Assembly (NCBI RefSeq): GCF_011193355.1
Contig: NZ_CP049780.1
Coordinates: forward strand, 5,987,698 to 6,051,697
Length of the DNA: 64,000 nucleotides
DNA from: Streptomyces sp. JB150
GTDB lineage: Bacteria > Actinomycetota > Actinomycetes > Streptomycetales > Streptomycetaceae
Direction of reading: 5' to 3'
Shown: positions 1 through 8,147 of the stretch, one piece after another
Layout: each line of letters opens with the position of its first letter
Position numbering within the stretch: position 1 is the stretch's first letter
The notes under the pieces: generated by a model
Seen by the model: the letters and a program-made list of their open reading frames with translations, nothing else
Told to the model about the DNA's origin: nothing
The model's database searches: none
Translations under genes and position numbers: made by a program

Positions 1-818
1 CCCGTGACCTGCCGGGACTCGCCCAGCGCGTCGCCGACATCGCCACCCGGCTGGGTGTCCCGCGCGAACTCGGCCCCTACGACACCCTTCACTGGCCGAA
101 CCTCGGCCCCGCCGTCTACCGCATCCCCCCGCCCCGTCCGGGCGACCGGGCCGCGGCCATCACCGAGGCCGCCGTCGAGTCCACCTGGTTCCACCCGCAC
201 CGGTACGGCACCGTCACGGCCGTCGTGGAGGCGCCCATGTGGGGCGTGGCCGCCGTCGAGGACGCCTCCGTGCCCGCCGACCCGGAGGCGGTGCTGCGCA
301 CCGTCAGCCGCACGCTGCGGCACGACATGCGGCTGCTGCGGGAGCTGCTGGCCCGCCTGGCCCCGTACGCCGCGGACGCGCCGGACGCGGACCGCCTGCG
401 GCTGCCCGTCGACGACTACCTGCTCGTCGGGCCCGGTCTCGCCGACGCCTGGGACCCGGACAGCGCCCACCGGACCCGGCCCCTGCCGCCGCCGGACGCC
501 GGTCACCTGACCGCCCTGCGGATCGCCGGGCGCCGGCTCGCCCTGCGCACGGGCGGACTGCTGCACCAGCTCGTCACCCGGTCCGGCCGTGACCCGGCGG
601 GCGTGCTGCCCGAGCTGGACCGGCTCCTGGACGCCTGGTGCGCCGACTACCGTGACCGCTGCGGCGCCGCGTGGGTCCCGGTGGCCCGCCAGGCCGAGTA
701 CCAGTCCCGCGTGGTGCTCGCCGCGTTCGAACTGGCCGCGCGGCAGGCACCCGCGCGGTTCCGTTCGGGTGAGCCGGACTGGGGTTCCGAGCCCGTCGTG
801 CCGATGCACCGGGAATGA
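1..818 (+). CDS. M14-type zinc carboxypeptidase, C-terminal part (5' end outside window)
   Basis: About 271 codons are visible, open from the window edge to TGA at 816-818. The segment STWFHPHRYG followed by TAVVEAPMW matches the same region of the full-length M14 protein encoded at 1683-2930 (STWYHAHRYG, TAVVEVPMW). The Glu in that segment is the expected catalytic Glu of M14 peptidases. The C-terminal WVPVARQAEYQSR also matches WVPLRHQVEHQSR of the paralogue. The zinc-binding HxxE lies upstream of the window. The stop overlaps the start of the protease-inhibitor gene by 4 nt (ATGA), so the two are translationally coupled. The family call rests on the paralogue; the substrate is unknown. Confidence 0.75.
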   Translation, partial: RDLPGLAQRVADIATRLGVPRELGPYDTLHWPNLGPAVYRIPPPRPGDRAAAITEAAVESTWFHPHRYGTVTAVVEAPMWGVAAVEDASVPADPEAVLRTVSRTLRHDMRLLRELLARLAPYAADAPDADRLRLPVDDYLLVGPGLADAWDPDSAHRTRPLPPPDAGHLTALRIAGRRLALRTGGLLHQLVTRSGRDPAGVLPELDRLLDAWCADYRDRCGAAWVPVARQAEYQSRVVLAAFELAARQAPARFRSGEPDWGSEPVVPMHRE

Positions 819-1306
819 CGCACACCATCACAGCGAAGGCCGCCCGCCGCCGGCCGCGGGGTACGGCCGTGACGGCGGCCGCCCTGTTCACCGTCCTCGC
901 CGCCACGGCGGCCCCCGCGCGGGCGATGGCCGAGCCGGCCGCTCACATCGGTCCCAGCACCTGGCTCCAGCTCACCGTCACCAGGGACGACATCCCCACT
1001 CCGGGTCCCGGCTTCTCCCTGCGGCCCGGACCGCGACCCGTCGGCGACACGCGCGGCACCCTGCTGCTGTGCGACCCGCCGCAGGGTCACACACGGGCCG
1101 CCGAGGCCTGCGCCCAGCTCGACGCCGCGGCCGGCGACATCCGCCGCTTCCCGCTGAGGGACGCCGCCTGCCCGATGCTCTACGCACCGGTGACCGCGGA
1201 GGCGCGCGGCGAGTGGCAGGGGAACCCCGTCGACTACCGGGAAACCTTCCCGAACGCGTGCGCGATGGAGGCGGTGACGGGCGTACTGTTCGCCTTCGAC
1301 GCCTGA
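815..1306 (+). CDS. SSI-family (subtilisin inhibitor-like) secreted protease inhibitor
   Basis: The 163-residue product has an N-terminal export signal (basic start, hydrophobic core, cleavage near ARA/MAEP around residue 38-41). The mature part carries the Streptomyces subtilisin inhibitor signature: LLCDPPQGHTRAAEAC (first disulfide pair), CPMLYAPV (reactive-site loop, P1 Met by analogy with SSI) and ETFPNACAM followed by a VLFAF end. Four cysteines fit the two disulfides of the family. Inhibitors of this type block extracellular serine proteases. The start ATG overlaps the stop of the upstream M14 peptidase gene, which is unusual because SSI genes are usually alone. Confidence 0.9.
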   Translation: MTHTITAKAARRRPRGTAVTAAALFTVLAATAAPARAMAEPAAHIGPSTWLQLTVTRDDIPTPGPGFSLRPGPRPVGDTRGTLLLCDPPQGHTRAAEACAQLDAAAGDIRRFPLRDAACPMLYAPVTAEARGEWQGNPVDYRETFPNACAMEAVTGVLFAFDA

Positions 1307-1312
1307 CGCGGC

Positions 1313-1375
1313 GCGGCGCGCGTGTGCCGTCGGGTCCGACTCGCGCGGCGCGCGTGCGCCGTTCGGTCTGACTCG
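1313..1375. repeat. Two imperfect 31-bp direct repeats in a convergent intergenic gap
   Basis: Copies at 1313-1343 and 1345-1375 both begin GCGGCGCGCGTG and end GACTCG or CTGACTCG, differing at a few bases. They lie just after the inhibitor stop, in a 376-nt gap (1307-1682) between convergent genes. I see no gene in the rest of the gap. Confidence 0.6.
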
Positions 1376-1682
1376 GGCGCGGCGTCGGTGCCCGGTGTCC
1401 GCGGGCTCCGCGGGAGCTTGGTTCGGGCGGAGCGGTCGGGCCGGGGACCCGGTGAGACCGGTCGGCCACGCGTTCCGCTCGGGGGAGTCGCCAGTGCACT
1501 ACCCGGGCGGGGCGCCGGCCTGCCGGTGGGACCGGGCCGGGGCGGGCCTCGGGTCGGCCTCGGGGCACAGGGAGAGGAGAGCGGTCCTGGTGCGGCTTCA
1601 CCAGCGCCTGCGTGGGGGTGGGGGCGTCAGGCCTCGGGAACCGGCATGGGGGCGGCCCGGCGCGACTCTGCCTCCGCCCGCG

Positions 1683-2930
1683 TCACGCCGCGCGTTCGCG
1701 CGCGTGCAGGGCCGCCGCGACGACCGTGCGGGACTGGTGCTCGACCTGGTGCCGCAGGGGGACCCAGCGGGCGCGGAAGCGGTCCGCGAAGGCCTCGCTC
1801 CAGGTGGTCACGAGCCGTTCCAGCCGGGGCACCGCGCGGTCGTCGGCCTCGCGCAGGACCCGCAGCAGCATCGCCGCGGCGCGCAGCGGCAGCCGCCGGG
1901 CGAAGGCGTCCACGCTGCCGACGTACGCCATGGTGTGGTCGGCGGGCGGTGTGTGGATCAGGTCCGCGGCCAGGCCCGGCACCAGCTCCAGCACCCATCG
2001 GGCGGCCCGCAGCAGGGGCCCGTCGAGGCCGTCCAGGCGGGGCAGCGCCTCGGTGAGGACGGCCTCGACCTCCCGCGCGTCCCGCAGCAGCCGCTCCGCC
2101 AGCCGCCGCAGCGCCGCCGCCGGGGCGGGGTGCGGCGCCGGATCGTCCACGAGGTCGCTCGCCCACATCGGCACCTCGACCACCGCGGTCAGACCGCCGT
2201 ACCGGTGCGCGTGGTACCAGGTGCTGTGCCGGGCGTCGTCCGGCAGGCTCGGATACGCGATCGAACCGGGCGCCGGCATCACGTGCACCCCGGGGCCCGA
2301 CGCGGGCCAGCCGGCGGCGTCCGACGCGCCCGTCTCCACCGGGATGTGCAGCTCCGCCGCCGACTTGGCGAACGGTTCCGCGAGCCCCGGTATGTCCCGG
2401 GTCAACTGCACCCAGCTGCCGCCCAGGTCGGTCCCGTGCAGGGTCACCTGGAGGTAGGGGCGCAGCTCGTCGATCACCCCGGTCAGGGCGCGCGTCTCGG
2501 GCGGCAGCCGGTCCGGGGGCAGCACGGCCGGCGACCACTCCGGCTGCTCGGGTCCGGCGGGCCGGAAGAAGCCGCGGTGGTAGTCGAGCAGGCTGCGCGG
2601 CGCCGGCGTCACGTGCAGGCTCGCCCCGTCCGGGTCCGCGCACAGCAGGAAGTGCCAGGACGTCCCCGACCGCAGCGACGGTTCGGCCACCACCCGCTCG
2701 GCGAGCGCGAGGAGCGTGGAGCCGCCGGCCGGCTCGTTGGCGTGGGCGCCCGCGACGACGAGCACCGCGCGCCGCGCACGGCCGACGGACAGCACGTGCA
2801 GCGGGCGCCCCGCGCGGGAGGTGCCCACCTCGCGCAGGGTGCACAAACCGGGGTGCGACGAGGCCAACGCGCGCGCGGAGACGAACAGTTCCGCCACAGT
2901 GGGATAGCGCAGCTCCGGCAGGTGACTCAC
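1683..2930 (-). CDS. M14 family zinc carboxypeptidase-like protein
   Basis: The 415-residue product has the M14 zinc site: GAHANEP (HxxE ligands), a downstream LHGTDLGG (third His ligand) and TAVVEVPMW (catalytic Glu). No signal peptide is evident. It is a paralogue of the truncated gene at 1-818, and the two converge on the SSI-type inhibitor. The GTG at 2930 is preferred over an in-frame GTG at 2969. The upstream option lies in a promoter-like sequence, TTGACA (2983-2988), 17 bp, then GGTACT (2960-2965), on the minus strand. The physiological substrate cannot be read from sequence. Confidence 0.85.
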   Translation of the reverse strand: MSHLPELRYPTVAELFVSARALASSHPGLCTLREVGTSRAGRPLHVLSVGRARRAVLVVAGAHANEPAGGSTLLALAERVVAEPSLRSGTSWHFLLCADPDGASLHVTPAPRSLLDYHRGFFRPAGPEQPEWSPAVLPPDRLPPETRALTGVIDELRPYLQVTLHGTDLGGSWVQLTRDIPGLAEPFAKSAAELHIPVETGASDAAGWPASGPGVHVMPAPGSIAYPSLPDDARHSTWYHAHRYGGLTAVVEVPMWASDLVDDPAPHPAPAAALRRLAERLLRDAREVEAVLTEALPRLDGLDGPLLRAARWVLELVPGLAADLIHTPPADHTMAYVGSVDAFARRLPLRAAAMLLRVLREADDRAVPRLERLVTTWSEAFADRFRARWVPLRHQVEHQSRTVVAAALHARERAA

Positions 2931-2959
2931 CCCCGTTTGTCCGCCCGGCTCGCACCGGC

Positions 2960-2988
2960 AGTACCGCACGGTCCGGGGGCGGTGTCAA
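2960..2988 (-). promoter_or_regulatory. Putative promoter of the M14 peptidase gene
   Basis: On the minus strand a perfect -35 TTGACA (2983-2988) is followed by a 17-bp spacer and a weak -10 GGTACT (2960-2965). The predicted transcript start is about 20-25 nt before the GTG at 2930. Confidence 0.45.
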
Positions 2989-3063
2989 GGCGACGAGAGG
3001 GGAGGCTCCGGGGGGCGCTCGCGTGCACGTCCGGCCTGTGCGCGGGGGCGCGCGCCCCGGTGG

Positions 3064-4467
3064 TCACTGCTGGTGCAGCCCCCGTCCGGCGAGGGTCAGG
3101 AACGCCTCGCCGACCGCCTCCGACAGCGTCGGGTGGGCGTGCACGTGCCGGGCGACGTCGGCGGGCTCCGCGTCCCAGCCGACGATCAACTGGCTCTCGG
3201 CGATCATCTCGGACACGTGCGGGCCGACCAGGTGCACGCCCAGCACCCGCCCGCCGCCCGCCTCGGCGACGACCTTCACCGTCCCGCCCTGCCCGTGCAC
3301 CATCCCCTTGGCCACGGCCGTCAGCGGCATCGTGTTCACGGCCACCTCGTGCCCCCGCGCGCGTGCCTCCGCCTCGCTCAGGCCCACCGACGCGGTCTGC
3401 GGCGACGAGTACGTCACGCGGGGCACCGCCGCGTAGTCCACCGGCGCGGACGCCACCCCCGCCAGCGTCTCCGCCACCAGCAGGCCCTCGGCGAACGAGG
3501 CGTGGGCCAGCCCGAGGGAGGGCGGGGGCAGCAGGTCGCCCACGACGTGCACCCCGGGCACGGCCGTCTCCAGCCGGCCCCAGTCCGCCGGTACGACGAA
3601 TCCCCGCTCGTCCGTCGCCAGGCCGGCGGCGGCCAGGTCCAGGCCGTCGGTGACCGGGACCCGGCCGACGGCCACCAGCAGCCGCTCGGCCTCCACCGCG
3701 CGGACCTCTCCGCGGGCGGTGCGCACACGCGCGCGGACGCCGTCCGCCACCACCTCCGCGTCCAGCAGCCGTGCGCCGGCGCGCACGTCGATGCCGCGCT
3801 TCTTCAGACCGCGCGCCACATGCCGGGAGACGTCGGCGTCCTCCAGCGGCAGGATCCGGTCGGCGGCCTCCACGAGGGTGACCCGCGCGCCCATGGAGCG
3901 GTGGAACGAGGCGTACTCGACGCCGATCGCGCCGCCGCCCAGCACCAGTACGGAGTCCGGGAGCGCGGGCGCGAACAGGGCGTCGTCACTGGTCACCACG
4001 CGCCGCCCGTCCGGAGTGAGTCCCGGGAGCGTGCGCGGGCGTGAGCCGGTCGCGAGGACGATCCCACGGCGCGCGGAGAGGTCGTGCACGCCGTCCACCC
4101 GGACCGAGCGCGTCCCCGTCAGCCGCGCGCTGCCCCGCACCACCCGCACCCCCGCGTGCGCCAAGTGCGCCTCCACGCCCCTGTGGTTGCGGGCCACGAT
4201 GTCGTCCCGGGTGGCGACCAGCGCCGGCCAGTCCACCGCCTCCAGGGTCGCCTTCACCCCCCACCGCTCACGTGCCTCCGCGATCCCGTCCACCAGTTCC
4301 GCCGCGTGCAGCATCGCCTTGCTGGGGATACAGCCGCGGTGCAGACAGGTCCCGCCCACCTTGTCGCGCTCGACGAGCACGACCTCGAGCCCGAGGGCCG
4401 CGGCGCGCAGGGCGGTGCTGTAACCGCCGGTGCCGCCGCCGATGACGATGACGTCCGCTGTGTCCAT
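3064..4467 (-). CDS. lpdA: Dihydrolipoyl dehydrogenase (E3)
   Basis: The 467-residue flavoprotein oxidises dihydrolipoamide of 2-oxoacid dehydrogenase or glycine cleavage complexes, using NAD+. The FAD-binding GGGTGG motif is at residues 10-15, the redox-active pair is GGTCLHRGCIPSK (Cys41/Cys46), a second dinucleotide fold is VLGGGAIGVE, and the C-terminal HPTLSE carries the catalytic His-Glu. Length is normal. ATG 4467 is chosen because GGAGG lies about 9 nt upstream. It is divergent from the LysR gene. No E1/E2 genes are nearby, so its complex is not indicated. Confidence 0.92.
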   Translation of the reverse strand: MDTADVIVIGGGTGGYSTALRAAALGLEVVLVERDKVGGTCLHRGCIPSKAMLHAAELVDGIAEARERWGVKATLEAVDWPALVATRDDIVARNHRGVEAHLAHAGVRVVRGSARLTGTRSVRVDGVHDLSARRGIVLATGSRPRTLPGLTPDGRRVVTSDDALFAPALPDSVLVLGGGAIGVEYASFHRSMGARVTLVEAADRILPLEDADVSRHVARGLKKRGIDVRAGARLLDAEVVADGVRARVRTARGEVRAVEAERLLVAVGRVPVTDGLDLAAAGLATDERGFVVPADWGRLETAVPGVHVVGDLLPPPSLGLAHASFAEGLLVAETLAGVASAPVDYAAVPRVTYSSPQTASVGLSEAEARARGHEVAVNTMPLTAVAKGMVHGQGGTVKVVAEAGGGRVLGVHLVGPHVSEMIAESQLIVGWDAEPADVARHVHAHPTLSEAVGEAFLTLAGRGLHQQ

Positions 4468-4489
4468 GGGCCCAGCCTCCGCCCGGCCC

Positions 4490-4509
4490 TTGCCATGCGT
4501 CCAAGGCAA
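4490..4509. promoter_or_regulatory. Inverted repeat TTGCC-N10-GGCAA between lpd and lysR
   Basis: Perfect 5-bp arms (4490-4494 and 4505-4509) sit in the divergent region between dihydrolipoyl dehydrogenase and the LysR regulator. That is the place and size expected for a LysR-type operator. The assignment is positional inference. Confidence 0.45.
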
Positions 4510-4525
4510 TGTTCTTGTGGATCCG

Positions 4526-4651
4526 ATGAACGACGTTTATGGCAGCGGGCACGCGCACGGCCACGGCCACGAGCACGGGCGGCACTGCGACCCCGACCCC
4601 GACCCCGGCCCCGCCCCCGACCCCGCACACGGCCAGGAGGAGCCGGCATGA
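4526..4651 (+). CDS. His-rich 41-residue micro-ORF upstream of lysR
   Basis: ATG at 4526 opens a 41-codon frame that ends with TGA overlapping the LysR ATG (ATGA, 4648-4651). The peptide contains GHAHGHGHEHGRHC followed by a DPDPDPGPAPDP stretch, that is seven His and one Cys in a short run. It could be a coupled leader or a small metal-binding peptide. No strong ribosome site precedes it (GTGGAT about 5 nt upstream), and the Pro/Asp part comes from a C-rich repeat, so it may be fortuitous. Confidence 0.35.
   Translation: MNDVYGSGHAHGHGHEHGRHCDPDPDPGPAPDPAHGQEEPA
4591..4625 (-). other. G-quadruplex-prone tract (six C4-5 runs on the + strand)
   Basis: Consecutive runs CCCC separated by one or two bases just upstream of the LysR ribosome site give a G4-capable sequence on the minus strand. 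Confidence 0.5.
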
Positions 4652-5739
4652 GCCTGCGTCAGATGGAGTACTTCCTGACCGTGATCGAGGAGGGGTCCTT
4701 CACCCGCGCCGCCGAGGTGCTGCACGTGTCACAGCCCGCGCTCTCGCACCAGATCAAGGCCCTGGAACGGTCCGTCGGCGGCGCGCTCCTGGAACGCCTC
4801 CCGCGCGGAGTGCGGCTGACGCCGATGGGCCGCGCCTTCCGCCCGCACGCCGAACTCGCGGTCCGCAGCGCCGCCCAGGCCCGCCGCGCGGCCCGCGCGA
4901 CCGCCGGCGCGGAGGGCGGTGAGCTGCACATCGCGGCCGTCCACGCGCTCGCGGTCGGTGTCCTGCCGGAGGTGTTCGCGCACTGGGGCGCCACCCACCC
5001 GGACGTGTTGCTGCGCCTGCACGAGTACGCCGAGACCGCCTCCCTGAGGGACGCCGTCGAACGCGGCACGGCCGATCTCGCCATCGGCCCGTCGCCCGCC
5101 GACTGGCCCGGCAGCCTCGTGCCCCTGGGGGAGGAGGAGATCGTCCTCGTCGTGCCGTTCGACGACCGCTTCGCGGGCCGTACGTCGGTGTCGCTGCCCG
5201 AACTGGCGGACCGGCCCTGGGTCCGCTGCGCCATGGAACCCCTCGTCCAGGGCGAGCGGGTCCTCGACTGGGCCTGCCGCCGGGCCGGCTTCACGCCCCG
5301 TACCGCGGTGTGGACCGAGCACAGCTCCACGGCGGTGCGGATGGCCGCGGCCGGCGCCGGAGTGTGCGCCGTGCCCTCGCACGTCGTCCGCGGCGCCGTC
5401 GGCGAGGACTGCGTGGTGCTCTCGCACGAGCCGCCCTGGAAGCGGCCCCTGAGCCTGTTCTCGCGCGTGCCCCCGACCGGCGTCACGGAGACCTTCGCCG
5501 ACCTCCTGCGCGCCCGCCTCCCACCCGAGGCACCCGTCACCCCCGCCCCCGCCCCGGCCCTCGCTCCGACCTCGGCCCCGGCACTCTCTCCGGCCGCCCC
5601 GGCCCCGCCCCCGGCGCACCTCCCTCCGGCCGCCCCGGCCCCGGCCTCCCCGCCGTCGATCAATCCCCGTCGCCCACCCGCTCCAGCAGCGCCACCGGAA
5701 GGTGCTCGAACAGCTCCTCCACGCGCGCGTGCCCGGTGA
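4648..5739 (+). CDS. LysR-family transcriptional regulator with Pro/Ala-rich tail
   Basis: The N-terminal winged helix is typical (MSLRQMEYFLTVIEEGSF, then AAEVLHVSQPALSHQIKALE, residues 1-60) and is followed by a periplasmic-binding-like effector domain to about residue 290. AGGAGG lies 7 nt before ATG 4648. LysR proteins are usually about 300 residues. This one has 363 because of a 70-residue Pro/Ala tail built from repeated CCGGCCGCCCCGGCCCC-like units. The last 80 nt run antisense over the end of treY. It is divergent from lpd and probably autoregulated from that gap; the target is unknown. Confidence 0.88.
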   Translation: MSLRQMEYFLTVIEEGSFTRAAEVLHVSQPALSHQIKALERSVGGALLERLPRGVRLTPMGRAFRPHAELAVRSAAQARRAARATAGAEGGELHIAAVHALAVGVLPEVFAHWGATHPDVLLRLHEYAETASLRDAVERGTADLAIGPSPADWPGSLVPLGEEEIVLVVPFDDRFAGRTSVSLPELADRPWVRCAMEPLVQGERVLDWACRRAGFTPRTAVWTEHSSTAVRMAAAGAGVCAVPSHVVRGAVGEDCVVLSHEPPWKRPLSLFSRVPPTGVTETFADLLRARLPPEAPVTPAPAPALAPTSAPALSPAAPAPPPAHLPPAAPAPASPPSINPRRPPAPAAPPEGARTAPPRARAR

Positions 5740-8020
5740 ACTCCCGCCCGCCCGGGGTCAGCGCGTCGGCCCAGCGGCCCGGCGGCAGGGCGAGCCGGGT
5801 GTCGCGCCAGCCGCCCGCCTCGGCCAGGCGGAGTGACAGCCGGGTGACCGCGGTGACGGCCTGCCCGGAACGCGCGTACGCCAGCACGTGGTCCGCCGCG
5901 GGCCCCTCGGCGGCCAGCGGCGCGTACGACGCCGTCTCCCCGAAGACCTCCGGCCGCCGCGCCCGCAGCCGCAGCGCCGCGGCCGTCACCGCGCCCTTGA
6001 CGCCGGGGTCCTCGGGCGGGAACCGCACGAGCCGCCGGTTGTCCGGGTCGACCAGGCTGCGGCATTCGGCCTCCGTGCCCTGGTACACGTCCGGCACCCC
6101 CGGCATCGTCAGATGCACCAGCGCCACCCCCAGCACGTTCGCCCGGATGTGCGGCTCCAGCTCGCGGCGCAGCGCGGCCATCCGCTCGCCCGGCGCCCCG
6201 CACGGCCCCGCCGCCACGAACGCCGCCACGGCGTCCTCGTACGGCGGCTCCTGCTCGGTCCAGCTGGTGTGCATCCCGGCCTCGCGCACATGCTTCAGCA
6301 GCGCCTCCCGCACCCGCTCCGGGTCCGCCGGGCCCAGCCCGAAGACGGTCTGCCAGGCCGCCCAGGCCAGCTGCCCGTCCGGGGCGCCCGTGTCGGCCCG
6401 GCTCACCTCGCCCAGCGCCTCCGACCAGCGCTCCGGGCACTCGGTGAGCACCATGAGCGCCGCCCGCACGTCCGCGCTGCGCTTGGTGTCGTGCGTGGAG
6501 ACGACGGTCCCGGTGACCGGCCAGTCGCGCTGCACCCGCGCGCAGTACGCGTGGAACTCCCCGGGGGACACCGCCGGCCGCCCCGGATTCCCGCCCACCT
6601 CGGTGGCCGACAGCAGCGGCACATAGCGGTAGAACGCCGTGTCCTCCACCGACTTCGCGCGCAGCGCCGAGGCCGTCTGCGCGAACCGGGTGCGGAACTC
6701 CAGCCGGTCCGGCCCGTCGCCGTACTCCCCGAGCAGCAGCCCGCGCACGACGTCGACCACCCCGGCCTCCTCCGGCACGGCGAACGCCTCCCGGGCCCCG
6801 GCCGCGTGCTCCTCGGTGACGACCAGGGCGGCGTCCTCGGACTCGTAGGGCCGGTACACCTCCAGGCGGACCAGGAGCTCGCGCAGCGCCGTGCGCAGCG
6901 CCCAGGGCGCCCGGTCACGCAGCGCCGGATCCGGGGAGGCGGCGCACAACCGGGTCACCACGCGGGTCAGCCGGTCGAGTTCGGTGGCCAGCTCGTGCTC
7001 CAGGACCCGGTGGGCCGCCCGCCGCGCGGTGGCCTCCCAGTGCCCGCCCCGGTCGGTCTGCGGGGCCGCGAACCGCCGGTAGCGGGAGAGCAGTTCCGCG
7101 GCGCCCGCCGGGTCCGTGAACACGCCGTCCACGTGCCGCAGGGCGTCGTAGCCCGTGGTGCCCGCGACCGGCCAGGCGGCGGGCAGCCGCTCGCCGTCCG
7201 ACAGGATCTTCTCGACGACCGTCCAGCGGCCCCCGGTCGCCTCGTGCAGCCGCCGCAGGTAGCCGTCGGGGTCGGCGAGCCCGTCGGGGTGGTCCACGCG
7301 CAGCCCGTCCACGACCCCCTCGCCCAGCAGCCGCAGCAGGGTCGCGTGCGTGGCGTCGAACACCTCGGGGTCCTCCACGCGGACCCCGATCAGCTCCGAG
7401 ATGCTGAAGAACCGCCGGTAGTTCAGCTCCGTGCGGGCCAGCCGCCACCACACGGGCCGGTACCACTGGGCGTCCAGCAGCTGCGGCAGCGGCAGGTCCT
7501 CGGTGCCCTCCCGCAGCGGGAAGACCTGGTCGTAGTAGCGCAGCACGTCGCCGTCGGCGGTCAGGTGCGTCAGCTCCGTGCCGAGCGGACCGCCCAGCAC
7601 CGGCAGCAGCACCTGGCCGCCCTGCGCCTCCCAGTCGATGTCAAACCACCGCGCGTACGCCGACTTCGGCCCCTCCCGCAGCACCTCCCACAGGGCCCGG
7701 TTGTGCCGCGGGGCCATCGCCATGTGGTTGGGCACGATGTCCACGACCAGGCCGAGACCGTGCTCCCGCGCGGTGCGGGACAGCGCGCGCAGCCCGTCCT
7801 CGCCGCCCAGTTCGCCGCGCACGCGCGCGTGGTCCACCACGTCGTAGCCGTGCAGCGAGCCGGGGACGGCCTCCAGGACGGGGGACAGGTGCAGGTGCGA
7901 GACGCCGAGCGAGGCCAGGTACGGCACGGCGGCCGCCGCGGCGGCGAACGGGAACTCGGGCGTGAGCTGGAGCCGGTACGTGGCCGTGGGCACCGTGGGG
8001 TGAGCTCGCTGAGGGGTCAT
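5660..8020 (-). CDS. treY: Maltooligosyl trehalose synthase
   Basis: This GH13 enzyme of 786 residues converts the reducing-end maltose unit of maltodextrins to trehalose. The N-terminus PTATYRLQLTPEFPF, the LVVDIVPNHMA region, GLRVDHPDGLADP with the catalytic Asp, and VPDVYQGTE near the C-terminus are characteristic. Length is normal. It follows treX on the same strand after a 127-nt gap that contains a strong hairpin, so it may have its own promoter. No treZ (the releasing hydrolase) is in the window. The 3' end overlaps the LysR gene by 80 nt. Confidence 0.93.
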   Translation of the reverse strand: MTPQRAHPTVPTATYRLQLTPEFPFAAAAAAVPYLASLGVSHLHLSPVLEAVPGSLHGYDVVDHARVRGELGGEDGLRALSRTAREHGLGLVVDIVPNHMAMAPRHNRALWEVLREGPKSAYARWFDIDWEAQGGQVLLPVLGGPLGTELTHLTADGDVLRYYDQVFPLREGTEDLPLPQLLDAQWYRPVWWRLARTELNYRRFFSISELIGVRVEDPEVFDATHATLLRLLGEGVVDGLRVDHPDGLADPDGYLRRLHEATGGRWTVVEKILSDGERLPAAWPVAGTTGYDALRHVDGVFTDPAGAAELLSRYRRFAAPQTDRGGHWEATARRAAHRVLEHELATELDRLTRVVTRLCAASPDPALRDRAPWALRTALRELLVRLEVYRPYESEDAALVVTEEHAAGAREAFAVPEEAGVVDVVRGLLLGEYGDGPDRLEFRTRFAQTASALRAKSVEDTAFYRYVPLLSATEVGGNPGRPAVSPGEFHAYCARVQRDWPVTGTVVSTHDTKRSADVRAALMVLTECPERWSEALGEVSRADTGAPDGQLAWAAWQTVFGLGPADPERVREALLKHVREAGMHTSWTEQEPPYEDAVAAFVAAGPCGAPGERMAALRRELEPHIRANVLGVALVHLTMPGVPDVYQGTEAECRSLVDPDNRRLVRFPPEDPGVKGAVTAAALRLRARRPEVFGETASYAPLAAEGPAADHVLAYARSGQAVTAVTRLSLRLAEAGGWRDTRLALPPGRWADALTPGGREFTGHARVEELFEHLPVALLERVGDGD

Positions 8021-8094
8021 GCAGAGCTACGTACCCGCCCCGCCGCGTTTCGTGTCATCGTCCCCCGCCGGGCGGCGGGCACATGGGCCGGACG

Positions 8095-8141
8095 GGGTAC
8101 GGCGCGCGCGGGGCGGTGTACCCCGGACGCGCGCCGTACCC
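8095..8141 (-). terminator. Hairpin terminator after treX
   Basis: Perfect 14-bp arms (8095-8108 and 8128-8141; GGGTACGGCGCGCG and its complement) with a 19-nt loop start 7 nt after the treX stop. There is no U-tract, as is common in Streptomyces. Confidence 0.7.
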
Positions 8142-8147
8142 GGTCCC

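Noticed and set aside
1395..3653. Very long plus-strand open frames over the M14 and lpd genes, and similar shadows elsewhere
   Set aside because: High G+C removes stop codons from antisense frames. Their products are Arg/Pro/Gly-rich with no motifs, while the opposite strand encodes clear families.
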